From Acidobacteriota bacterium (GTDB taxonomy: Bacteria; Acidobacteriota; Holophagae; Holophagales; Holophagaceae), in the NCBI GenBank assembly GCA_016195985.1, contig JACPYP010000020.1, forward strand, positions 351,793-415,792: a stretch of DNA of 64,000 nt, written 5' to 3'. The stretch's first letter is position 1. Each line of letters opens with the position of its first letter. Of the stretch, positions 35,833 through 45,949 are shown one piece after another. The notes below the pieces were generated by a model that was not told the origin of the DNA, ran no database searches, and saw only the letters and a program-made list of their open reading frames with translations. The translations under genes were made by a program, and so were the position numbers.

Positions 35833-36630
35833 ATGCGCGGCGCCCTTCCCCTCACCCTGGCCCTCACCCTGGCCCTGGCGGTGGCCGTCGGCTGCCAGTC
35901 CAAGAAATCCGATGCCGTCGTCGCCGCCCCCACCACCGGCGCCATGCCCGCCACCGCGCCCGGCCAGGGCCTCAGCGGCAAGGTGCTGGAGCGCCTTGAC
36001 GCGTCGCCCTACTGCTACCTGCACATCCAGACCGTGCGGGGCGATGTCTGGGCCGCGGTGCCCGAAGCCAAGATCGAGAAGGGCACCGAGGTGACCATCG
36101 CCAATCCCATGCTCATGAACAACTTCGAATCCAAGACCCTGAACCGCACCTTCCCCGAGGTGTATTTCGGGACCCTCGCCCCGGCCGGTGGCGCCGCAGC
36201 CGCTTCCGCTCCTGGCATGGCCGCCCCGGCGCCCGGCATGGCATCTGCCGCAGCCAGCGGCGCCGCTCCCATGGGCACCCCGCCCCCCTCCCCCCTGGAA
36301 GTGGCCAAGCTGGAGAAGGCCTCCGGCGCCGACGCCCAGACTGTCGGCGAAGTATGGGCGAAGAAGGGCGGCCTCAAGGAGAAGACCGTCACCATCCACG
36401 GCAAGGTGGTGAAGTACAACCCCGGCGTCATGGGCAGGAACTGGCTGCACCTGCAGGATGGCAGCGGCGATCCCGCCAAGGGCACCCACGACATCGCCGT
36501 GACCACCCAGGACCTGGCCGCCAAGGGCGACGTGATCACCATCAAGGGCGTCGTGCGGGTGGACAAGGATTTCGGCTCGGGCTACACCTACCCCGTCATC
36601 GTGGAAGAAGCCAAGGTTGTGAAGCGGTAG
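35833..36630 (+). CDS. Lipoprotein with two OB-fold-like domains
   Basis: It has 265 residues. The signal ends in VAVGC (Cys21), a lipobox. Two similar domains flank a long Ala/Pro/Met-rich linker (about 118-155): the first around GKVLERLDASPYCYLHIQTV...WAAVPEAKIEKGTEVTI, the second around VTIHGKVVKYNPGVMGRNWL...GDVITIKGVVRVDKDFGSGY. Both have the pattern of OB-fold domains seen in NrfJ-type periplasmic proteins. No nucleic-acid-binding role should be assumed. AAGGAG lies upstream of the ATG, and a strong terminator follows. Confidence 0.78.
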   Translation: MRGALPLTLALTLALAVAVGCQSKKSDAVVAAPTTGAMPATAPGQGLSGKVLERLDASPYCYLHIQTVRGDVWAAVPEAKIEKGTEVTIANPMLMNNFESKTLNRTFPEVYFGTLAPAGGAAAASAPGMAAPAPGMASAAASGAAPMGTPPPSPLEVAKLEKASGADAQTVGEVWAKKGGLKEKTVTIHGKVVKYNPGVMGRNWLHLQDGSGDPAKGTHDIAVTTQDLAAKGDVITIKGVVRVDKDFGSGYTYPVIVEEAKVVKR

Positions 36631-36650
36631 GTCCATCCGCCGCCAAGTCC

Positions 36651-36688
36651 AAGCGGGCGCCCGCCTACGGGTATGCGGGCGCCCGCTT
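36651..36688. terminator. Perfect 14-bp terminator hairpin between convergent genes
   Basis: AAGCGGGCGCCCGC / GCGGGCGCCCGCTT with a 10-base loop. The stop codon of the minus-strand hydrolase lies in the loop, so its last codons form one arm. On the plus strand it is followed by GTGT, not a T-run, but the stem is very strong. Confidence 0.75.
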
Positions 36689-37423
36689 GTGTCTGGCCGC
36701 GAGATGCAGCTTCAGCACCTCGAAATTGGCGCTGAGGTCGAAATCCCGCGGCATGATGTAGCTCGGATGCCGCGCGATGAGGGAGCGTCCGCCGCCCCCT
36801 TCCCCCGGAATGAGGGGCTGCACCGGAAAGCCCACCTGGTAGAAGGCCTTGGCGATGAGGGCCGAGCAGATCACTTCGCGGCTGCTGGAGCTGCCCAGGT
36901 ACAGGGGCCGGCGGCGCCAGCGCATCGGCAGCAGATGGAAGGGCGTCAGGTAGCGGCCCAGATCGAAGATGTTGCGCTGGTCGTAGCGCAGCCCCAGGTG
37001 GCGGAGCATCTCGGCCACCACCTGTTCCAGTTCGGCGCTGCCCAGTCCCACGGGACGGCAGATCCGCAGGTTGTGGTCGCCGTACCAGGCCACGGGCTTC
37101 ACCTGCACCCCCTCGGCCATGTCGCTTTCCAGCACCAGGTGGGCCGCCTCCACCCCGAAGGCCGCCAGGGCCCGCTCCGCATGGGGCCCGCCCCAGCGCA
37201 GGAGGGCGTCGCCGATGTACATGCCCGCATGGCTCCAGGAGCTCTGGGTGAGGGTCATGATGATCCGGCTGATGCGGGACTTGCCCTCCACCAGCACCAC
37301 GTCGCCCGGACGGAGCTCCTCCCGCAAGCGGCCCAGATCGTTGGGCACCCGCCGCTGGTAGGTGGGCAGCTCGGCCGTGAGGTAGCGCACCAGCCCCCGG
37401 CTCAACGCGTCGTGGAGGAACAT
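36665..37423 (-). CDS. YiiX/YebB-like permuted papain-fold cysteine hydrolase
   Basis: It has 252 residues. The circularly permuted NlpC/P60 (YiiX-like) fold is indicated by GDVVLVEGKSRISRIIMTLT followed by SSWSHAGMYIG (His65) and, near the C-terminus, EVICSALIAKAFYQVGFPVQ (Cys186). This is the His-first, Cys-last order typical of the group. There is no obvious signal peptide. Family members act on amide bonds in lipids or peptides; the substrate is unknown. It lies 16 bp after nuoG on the same strand. Confidence 0.82.
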   Translation of the reverse strand: MFLHDALSRGLVRYLTAELPTYQRRVPNDLGRLREELRPGDVVLVEGKSRISRIIMTLTQSSWSHAGMYIGDALLRWGGPHAERALAAFGVEAAHLVLESDMAEGVQVKPVAWYGDHNLRICRPVGLGSAELEQVVAEMLRHLGLRYDQRNIFDLGRYLTPFHLLPMRWRRRPLYLGSSSSREVICSALIAKAFYQVGFPVQPLIPGEGGGGRSLIARHPSYIMPRDFDLSANFEVLKLHLAARHKRAPAYP

Positions 37424-37439
37424 GGTCCCCCTTCCCTGG

Positions 37440-38888
37440 CTAGGCCGTGGCGAGAACGGCGGCCAGATCCTTCACCCAGGCGGGAACGGAGCGGACCCCC
37501 TTGGGCGCCTGCAGCGCCTTCTGGTAGCGGCGCAGCTCGCCATCGTGGTTGATGATGAAATCACTCTCTTCGGCAAAGCTGGTGATGGGCAGCCAGGCTG
37601 TGGCGGCTTGGCCCAGGGCCGAGGGCTCCACTTCCAGCGCCAGGCTGAAGGCCGCGGCCTTGAGGATCTGCCCCAGTAGCTCGGTTTCCTTTTCGCTGGT
37701 GAAGGCGGCGTCGTGCAGCAGTACCACCGCCTTGACTTCGCCTCTCTGCACCTTGCCGAGGAGTTCTTCCAGGGCGCCGAAACGGAAGCTGCGCTCGCTG
37801 AATCCGCGGCGATTGAGGATGCCGTCGGCGCTGGTCTGGTACTTGGGCAGCAGCACGGGGATGGTCTTGTCGCCGCTGCCGTAGCGCAGGTCGGGCGAGG
37901 AGGCCAGGTCGCCCAGGCGCTGGGCGGCGTCGCAGCCGAAGGTGCCCTGGCCGATGACTGCGGCAACGCCAGCGGCCTGCAAGGCTTCGCGGATGGCCTC
38001 CAGCGGGGCCGCCGTCCCGAGAAGGAGCGGTGCGGGCGCCTGTCCTTCGCGGTTGTAGCGCTTGTAGGCGTACCGTTCTTCATCGCTGATGAAGTGGGTG
38101 GTCTCCTTGCCCTCCAGGGGCCGGGGACGGAAACGGTGGATCTGGTTGGCCTCATGGTCGATCCAGATGGGGTTGCCCAGGGCCGAGTGGCGGCTGATGG
38201 AGGGTGCGCTCTTGAGATACCAAACCCGCTTCTTGAACCGGAAATCACGGCTGGTCAGGGCGCCCACGGGGCAGAGATCCACCACGTTCCCCGCGTAGGG
38301 GTTCTGATCCATGCTCTTGCCCGTGAAGGTGGTCACCTCCAGGTGCGAACCACGGGAGGCCACAGTCAATTCGCCGCCGCCGCTGATCTCCCGGGTGAAG
38401 CGCACGCAGCGGGTGCAATGGATGCAGCGATTCTTGTCGATGACGATCTTGGCGCCCAGATCCTCGTAGCGGTAGCGGCGCTTCACTTCGCCCATGCGGG
38501 AATCGCCGCTGCCGTAACTGTAGGAGTAGTCCTGGAGCTTGCACTCGCCGGCCTGATCGCAGATCGGGCAGTCCAGGGGATGGTTGATGAGCAGGAATTC
38601 CATGACACCGGCCCTGGCATCGGCCACGGCGGGCGTGTTGGTGTAGACCTCCATCACCACCGCCTCGGGATTGTCCTTGGGCGCGGGGGGCACCGTGGTG
38701 GTGCAGCTGGTGGCCAGCTTGGGCTGGCCCTTGATGTCCACCAAGCACATGCGGCAGGTGGCCACCGGCGTCAGCGCCGGGTGGTAGCAATAATGGGGAA
38801 TGTCGATGCCCACGGTGCGGCAGGCATCCAGCACCAGGGTGCCGGGGTTCACGCTCAGTTCAACGTCGTTGATCTTGATCGTCGGCAT
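37440..38888 (-). CDS. nuoG: NADH-quinone oxidoreductase subunit G-like protein (short form)
   Basis: It has 482 residues, against 680-900 for most NuoG. The N-terminus has a [2Fe-2S] ferredoxin domain (HYCYHPALTPVATCRMCLVD, then LATSC), the His-Cys3 cluster segment INHPLDCPICDQAGECKLQD, and a 4-Cys cluster (CIHCTRCVRF ... DLCPVGAL). The following molybdopterin-type domain starts with SAPSISRHSALGNPIWIDHE, where the usual Cys ligands are all replaced, and is short. No other nuo gene is adjacent, so it either serves a complex I encoded elsewhere or another NADH-linked enzyme. Confidence 0.88.
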   Translation of the reverse strand: MPTIKINDVELSVNPGTLVLDACRTVGIDIPHYCYHPALTPVATCRMCLVDIKGQPKLATSCTTTVPPAPKDNPEAVVMEVYTNTPAVADARAGVMEFLLINHPLDCPICDQAGECKLQDYSYSYGSGDSRMGEVKRRYRYEDLGAKIVIDKNRCIHCTRCVRFTREISGGGELTVASRGSHLEVTTFTGKSMDQNPYAGNVVDLCPVGALTSRDFRFKKRVWYLKSAPSISRHSALGNPIWIDHEANQIHRFRPRPLEGKETTHFISDEERYAYKRYNREGQAPAPLLLGTAAPLEAIREALQAAGVAAVIGQGTFGCDAAQRLGDLASSPDLRYGSGDKTIPVLLPKYQTSADGILNRRGFSERSFRFGALEELLGKVQRGEVKAVVLLHDAAFTSEKETELLGQILKAAAFSLALEVEPSALGQAATAWLPITSFAEESDFIINHDGELRRYQKALQAPKGVRSVPAWVKDLAAVLATA

Positions 38889-38957
38889 GGGCCCACTCCA
38901 GGCCTATCAGGATGAGGCTTGCCACGCGGAAGGTCAAAGGTCCGGGAACCCGCAGGA

Positions 38958-39296
38958 TCAGGCCCCGCCGACCGCCCCCACCATGCATCGGCGGCAGAAG
39001 TCCAGGAAATCCTCCAGATCGGGAATATCCACGTTCACGGTGGCTGGAATCACGTTGGGAATGATCACCCGCCGGCGCAGCTCCCCCGTGGCCTCCAGGG
39101 AAAAGACGAACCAGGCCAGGCGGTCCTTTTCCGACGAGAGGGTGAGGCTCACCTGCCGGGTTTCGAAAAACAGGTCCGGGGCGCCGCCATCTTCGGGCGT
39201 ATGCCATTCGGGGATGTGGCCCCGCTTCACGAACTCGGCCTTCAGTTGTTCCAAGGTGTGCTGGACCGTGAACTGGACTTCGACCTGGACTTCCAT
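38958..39296 (-). CDS. Conserved hypothetical protein
   Basis: It has 112 residues from an ATG with GGAGG five bases upstream. The N-terminus (MEVQVEVQFTVQHTLEQLKA) and centre (FETRQVSLTLSSEKDRLAWF) suggest an alternating beta/alpha cytosolic protein. The C-terminus contains DLEDFLDFCRRC. There is no signal or TM. I recognise no family. It lies 69 bp upstream of nuoG on the same strand. Confidence 0.6.
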   Translation of the reverse strand: MEVQVEVQFTVQHTLEQLKAEFVKRGHIPEWHTPEDGGAPDLFFETRQVSLTLSSEKDRLAWFVFSLEATGELRRRVIIPNVIPATVNVDIPDLEDFLDFCRRCMVGAVGGA

Positions 39297-39410
39297 CCTG
39301 ACCTCCGACCCTTCCCTCTTCGGCCCGGGCCACCGGGAACCCAAACCTGGACATCCTGCCCTTCCGAAAGCCCTTGGGGCATGGGAAAATCGAGGGTTCA
39401 GGGGGCGCGC

Positions 39411-40955
39411 ATGCCGACGGCACTGATCTCGGTGTATGACAAGACGGGGCTCATCCCCTTGGCGGAAGGTCTGTTGGCCCAGGGCTGGAGGCTCCTGGCC
39501 ACGGGCGGCACCCTGCGCACCCTGCAGGAGGCCAAGTTCGAGGCCATGGAAGTGGCCGCCTACACGGGGGCGCCCGAGTGCTTCGACGGCCGAGTGAAGA
39601 CCCTGCATCCCCGCATCCACGGAGGCCTGCTCTTCCGGCGGGATCTGGCGGACCACGTGTCCGACGCCAAGGCCCAGGGCATCGATCCCATCGACCTGGT
39701 GGTGATCAACCTCTACCCCTTCGAGGCCACCATCGCCCGGGAAGGCGTTACCACCGCCGAGGCCATCGAGCAGATCGACATCGGCGGCCCCAGCATGATC
39801 CGCAGCGCCTCCAAGAACCACGCCTCGGTGACCGTGCTGACCTCGCCCGATCAGTACGCGCCCTTCCTTGAGAAGCTCCAATCCGGTTCATGGAGCCTGG
39901 AGGACCGGCGGCGCTGTGCCCTGGAAGCCTTCCGGCGCACTGCCGCCTACGACGCCGCCATCTCCGGCTGGATGGAGCGGGGGCTCACGTCCCAGACCAC
40001 CCCGGACCTGCCCCACCATCTGAGCCTGAACCTGGTCCAGAAACAGGGCCTGCGCTACGGGGAAAACCCCCACCAGCCCGCCGCCTTCTACGTGGAACCA
40101 GGCCGGCGCACCGAAGGCATGGCCTCCTGCATTCAGCACCAGGGCAAGGAACTGAGCTTCAACAACCTGCTGGATGCTGACGCCTGCGCCCGCCTCGTTT
40201 GGCAGTTCCCGGCCCCGGCCTGCGTCATCGTGAAACACAACAACCCCTGCGGCGTCGGACAGGGACCACACGCCCTGGAAGCCTTCATGCGCGCCCAGGC
40301 CGGCGACCCCCTCAGCGCCTTCGGCGGCATCGTTGCCTTCAACCGCCCCGTGGGCGTGGAGGTGGCCCACGTCATGGCCCAGAACTTCTGGGAAGTGATC
40401 CTGGCGCCCGCCTTCACCGGCGAGGCCCTGGAGGTCTTCGCCGCCAAGAAGCAGCTGCGCATCCTGCAGACCCCCGACCAGTGGCCCCAGAGCGCCGAAG
40501 GCCTGGATACCCGCTCCATCGGCGGAGGCTACCTGGTGCAGCGCGCCGACGACGCCTTCGCGCCCTTCGAAGCCTGGGAGGTCAAGGCCACGGGCCCCGG
40601 CCCCAAGCCCCGCACGGAGGATCTGGTGCTGGCCCAGCGGGTAGCCAAGGCCGTGAAATCCAACGCCATCGTGCTGGTGAAGGACGGCGCCACCGTGGGC
40701 ATCGGAGCGGGTCAGATGAGCCGCGTCGATTCCGTGGAGATCGCCTGCCGCAAGGCCGGAGACCGCGCCCGGGGCGCCGTCCTGGGCAGCGACGCCTTCT
40801 TCCCCTTCGCCGACGGCCTCGAAGTGGCCGCCCGCCACGGCGTGTCCGCCTTCGTGGAACCCGGCGGCAGCCTGCGCGACAAAGAAGTCATCGAAGCCGC
40901 CCAAAAGCTGGGTGTATGGCTCTTCTTCACCGGCATGCGGCACTTCCGCCACTGA
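39411..40955 (+). CDS. purH: Bifunctional AICAR transformylase / IMP cyclohydrolase
   Basis: It catalyses the last two steps of IMP synthesis. It has 514 residues from the ATG giving MPTALISVYDKTGLIPLAEG. The N-terminal MGS-like cyclohydrolase domain (1-195) contains LLATGGTLRTL, GRVKTLHPRIHGGLLFRRD and IDIGGPSMIRSASKNH. The C-terminal transformylase has LRYGENPHQPAAFY, SFNNLLDADA, the catalytic VKHNNPCGVG (Lys-His) and the final DAFFPFADGLEVAARHG. Other pur genes are not adjacent. A copy of the repeat family follows the stop after one base. Confidence 0.97.
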   Translation: MPTALISVYDKTGLIPLAEGLLAQGWRLLATGGTLRTLQEAKFEAMEVAAYTGAPECFDGRVKTLHPRIHGGLLFRRDLADHVSDAKAQGIDPIDLVVINLYPFEATIAREGVTTAEAIEQIDIGGPSMIRSASKNHASVTVLTSPDQYAPFLEKLQSGSWSLEDRRRCALEAFRRTAAYDAAISGWMERGLTSQTTPDLPHHLSLNLVQKQGLRYGENPHQPAAFYVEPGRRTEGMASCIQHQGKELSFNNLLDADACARLVWQFPAPACVIVKHNNPCGVGQGPHALEAFMRAQAGDPLSAFGGIVAFNRPVGVEVAHVMAQNFWEVILAPAFTGEALEVFAAKKQLRILQTPDQWPQSAEGLDTRSIGGGYLVQRADDAFAPFEAWEVKATGPGPKPRTEDLVLAQRVAKAVKSNAIVLVKDGATVGIGAGQMSRVDSVEIACRKAGDRARGAVLGSDAFFPFADGLEVAARHGVSAFVEPGGSLRDKEVIEAAQKLGVWLFFTGMRHFRH

Positions 40956-40956
40956 T

Positions 40957-41027
40957 GTTGCCCGGGGGTTCCGCGCTGCGCGCACACCCCCGGAGCCCCC
41001 GCGCGCGGCACGGGCAAAGCCCGTTCC
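40957..41027 (+). repeat. Stop-codon-proximal GC-rich repeat, copy D (after purH)
   Basis: One base after the purH TGA: TGTTGCCCGGGGGTTCCGCG, then CTGCGCGCACACC, then CCCGGAGCCCCCGCGCG. It ends in the hairpin ACGGGC-AAA-GCCCGT (41010-41024), and CTTTTCTTT follows a few bases later. It may act as the purH terminator. The layout parallels the copy after fusA. Confidence 0.75.
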
Positions 41028-41066
41028 GCGCTTTTCTTTCCGATCGTCCGGTATCCTGGATCACCT

Positions 41067-43688
<2,622 letters not shown>

Positions 43689-43713
43689 CCGTCCATCCAG
43701 CGAAGGGCGGCCC

Positions 43714-44664
43714 TCACTTCGGCAGGGCGCCGTCCTTCCCGTGGCAACCGAGGCAGGTGGCCAGCCTGGGATCGGGGCTGCGCCAGTAGACGCTGTCGCC
43801 GCCAAACTCCCTGCGGAGGGCCTCCGGCACCCGGGCCCAGTAGAAGGCGAAGGCTGCGCTGCCGTCGGCGCGGGCTTCCCTCATGTAGAGCGGGCCTGGC
43901 TCGGTTCCGGGCCGGCCCTTTTCATCGGTGAAGGTGCACATGACGGCGTAGGCGCCTGGGGGCAGGGGCCTGCCTTCCTTGTAGGCATCGATGCCCGAAG
44001 CCGTGACCCAAATGCGCCGCCAGCGCCCGCCATGGGCCTGGCTGCGGCTGGGCCTTGATTCGGCCGGCTCGAGGCTGCCGTAGTCCAGGGCCCGGATGGG
44101 CAGGTCGGCCTCCGAGTCGTTGCGGCGGGCGGCGTCGGCTTCGGCGGCGGCCTTGTTCGTTTCCTCGTTGCCGAAGACCATGATGCCGCCCAGCTTGCCG
44201 CAGAAACCCCAGCAGCCCAACCAGAGGAGGCCCGCCAGCAGGGCCGGCGCGCCCACGCCCCGCTGCCAGAAGCGGCCTCCCTCGCTGCCGGATTCCCGGC
44301 GCCAGCTCCGCCACAACAGGAACACGCAGGCCCCGCCCACCAGGAAACCCGCTGAGGCCATGAGGATGTGGATCTGCAGGATCTTTTGCAGCGCCTGCTT
44401 CTCGCTGGTCACCACCGGCAGGAAGGCGGAGGGGCCGATGAGGTTGATCTGGCGGCCCCACATCCACCCGCTGAACAGGGAGGCGGAACTGGCCAGCCAG
44501 CCCACGCCCCCCAGGAAGAGAGAGGTCCCCGCCATCAACCGGCCGTGGCGGGGATGGAAGGAGGCCAGCATGGCCAGGGGAAGCGCGGCCACCAGCCCCA
44601 GGGGGACGTGAACGAAGGCGGGATGCTCCCGCGCGACCACATCGATGAAGGATGGAATGGACAC
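43714..44664 (-). CDS. Membrane protein with C-terminal monohaem cytochrome (P460-like) domain
   Basis: It has about 316 residues from a GTG; a longer frame starting at 44712 would overlap the barrel gene. The N-terminal part has about five TM helices (HPAFVHVPLGLVAALPLAML, SGWMWG..., ASAGFLVGGACVFLLWRSW, LLAGLLWLGCWGFCGKLGG), like the DUF2231 family. The C-terminal periplasmic domain has RRIWVTASGIDAYKEG, GAYAVMCTFTDEKGRPG and GDSVYWRSPDPRLATC, as in cytochrome P460-like proteins, with one haem motif CLGCH near the end. It is the last gene of the cytochrome cluster and could pass electrons between quinone pool and periplasm. Confidence 0.78.
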   Translation of the reverse strand: MSIPSFIDVVAREHPAFVHVPLGLVAALPLAMLASFHPRHGRLMAGTSLFLGGVGWLASSASLFSGWMWGRQINLIGPSAFLPVVTSEKQALQKILQIHILMASAGFLVGGACVFLLWRSWRRESGSEGGRFWQRGVGAPALLAGLLWLGCWGFCGKLGGIMVFGNEETNKAAAEADAARRNDSEADLPIRALDYGSLEPAESRPSRSQAHGGRWRRIWVTASGIDAYKEGRPLPPGAYAVMCTFTDEKGRPGTEPGPLYMREARADGSAAFAFYWARVPEALRREFGGDSVYWRSPDPRLATCLGCHGKDGALPK

Positions 44665-44675
44665 AGCCGCCTGGA

Positions 44676-45545
44676 TCAGAACAGACGGACCACGTTGAAG
44701 CCCAGGGCCCACTGGGACGCGCGCCTCGGGCCGCCCCCGTAGTCGCCGCTCATGACCTGGTTGCCCGTGGTGCCGCTGGCATTGGTGCCCACCACCGTGA
44801 AGCGGTGCTTGAAGGTCTTGTAGGACAAGCCCGCCGCGAAGCCGTTCTGGTAGGTGGTGCCGTCCGTGAGGCCCGCAGGCGCGGCCTTCGCCAACTTCGA
44901 GGGACGCGGATAGTACTCGCCCACGAAGGAGAGCTTGTCTGTGAAGCCGATGCGCAGGCCCAGGCCCACATTGAACACGGCCGCCTTGTTCGGCGTGGTG
45001 GAGGCCGGCTCCCCCGGAGGCGGCAACAGCAGGGTGTCTCCGGTGGTGTTGCGGCTGAGGTAGGTCGGCACCACGGAAAGAATGATGTCATCCGCGAGGA
45101 AGATCTCCGTGGGCGCCTGGATGGTGACGCCGCTGATGCCCACCTTGCCCAGCAGAGTCACGGCCTCCTTCACCACCTCGTCGTAGCGCTCGGCGCGCAG
45201 GGCCATGCGGACCCGCTCGCCATTCAGCACCTGCTCCTGCAGGCCGAAGGTGAAGGTCTTGTTATCGGCGGTGCGGTAGATGAAGGCGTTCAGTCCGGGG
45301 ACGGGCTTGATGCCGAAGGTGAAGCCCAGGCCCGCATAGGCGTATCCGTCGAGCCCGTAGACATCCTTGCCGTGCTCCTTCACCGGCTGGATGAAGCGGT
45401 GGGTGAAGGCCACGCCCACATCCCAATACTGCATCCGTTCCGCGGAAGGCAGGTTGATCACCAGCGGATATTCGGATGAATCCGCGCGGAGCGCTCCCCC
45501 GGCCACCAGGGCGCAAGCGAGCATGGAAGCGGTCTTCCGTATCAT
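44676..45545 (-). CDS. Outer-membrane beta-barrel protein (DUF5777-like)
   Basis: It has 289 residues. A signal peptide (MIRKTASMLACALVAGGALR, cleavage after ADS or nearby) precedes repeated amphipathic strands (YWDVGVAFTHRFIQP, YAYAGLGFTFGIKPV, AVFNVGLGLRIGFTDKL, WALGFNVVRLF). The terminal Phe is the usual barrel-assembly signal. The DVxxxHRF-type block near the N-terminus resembles DUF5777 proteins, which often occur with cytochrome c genes. GGAG precedes the ATG. It sits between two cytochrome genes and may be the porin partner; this is inference. Confidence 0.78.
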   Translation of the reverse strand: MIRKTASMLACALVAGGALRADSSEYPLVINLPSAERMQYWDVGVAFTHRFIQPVKEHGKDVYGLDGYAYAGLGFTFGIKPVPGLNAFIYRTADNKTFTFGLQEQVLNGERVRMALRAERYDEVVKEAVTLLGKVGISGVTIQAPTEIFLADDIILSVVPTYLSRNTTGDTLLLPPPGEPASTTPNKAAVFNVGLGLRIGFTDKLSFVGEYYPRPSKLAKAAPAGLTDGTTYQNGFAAGLSYKTFKHRFTVVGTNASGTTGNQVMSGDYGGGPRRASQWALGFNVVRLF

Positions 45546-45561
45546 GGGAGCTCCAAAGAAA

Positions 45562-45912
45562 TCATTTGGCGGCGAATTTGCGCAGGATGGGAATCATCCT
45601 CTGGACTTCCTCGGCGGCCATCTTGTCCTTGAAGGCCGGCATCTTATCCTTGCCTTCCTGCATGACCTTCACCCAGTCGCTGTCCTTTTTCCTGTTGGCC
45701 TTGCGGCTGTCCGTGAAATCGAACCCGGCATCCGGCAGCTGCCGGCCGTTGTTGTCGCGGCCATTGCCGGTCACACCGTGGCAGCGGGCGCAGGCATCAG
45801 CCCAGTACCTGTTGAGGTCGCCCCCCTGGAACTTGGGCAGATCCTTGACCGGGTCGCCCGCCATGAGGGCGGCCGCCGCGAGGAAGAGGGTGGGAGGAAG
45901 GAAGGGGCGCAT
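45562..45912 (-). CDS. Periplasmic monohaem cytochrome c
   Basis: It has 116 residues. A signal peptide (MRPFLPPTLFLAAAALMA) is followed by YWADACARCHGVTGNG (haem motif CARCH, Cys41-His45). A later KDKMPAFKDKM may supply the axial Met. The fold matches class I cytochrome c (PF13442-type). GGAG lies five bases before the ATG. It is 37 bp after the multihaem gene and 16 bp before the barrel gene, in one operon. Confidence 0.9.
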   Translation of the reverse strand: MRPFLPPTLFLAAAALMAGDPVKDLPKFQGGDLNRYWADACARCHGVTGNGRDNNGRQLPDAGFDFTDSRKANRKKDSDWVKVMQEGKDKMPAFKDKMAAEEVQRMIPILRKFAAK

Positions 45913-45949
45913 GGGAGCTCCGGAAAAGGTTGGGGTGGCGAATCGAGGA

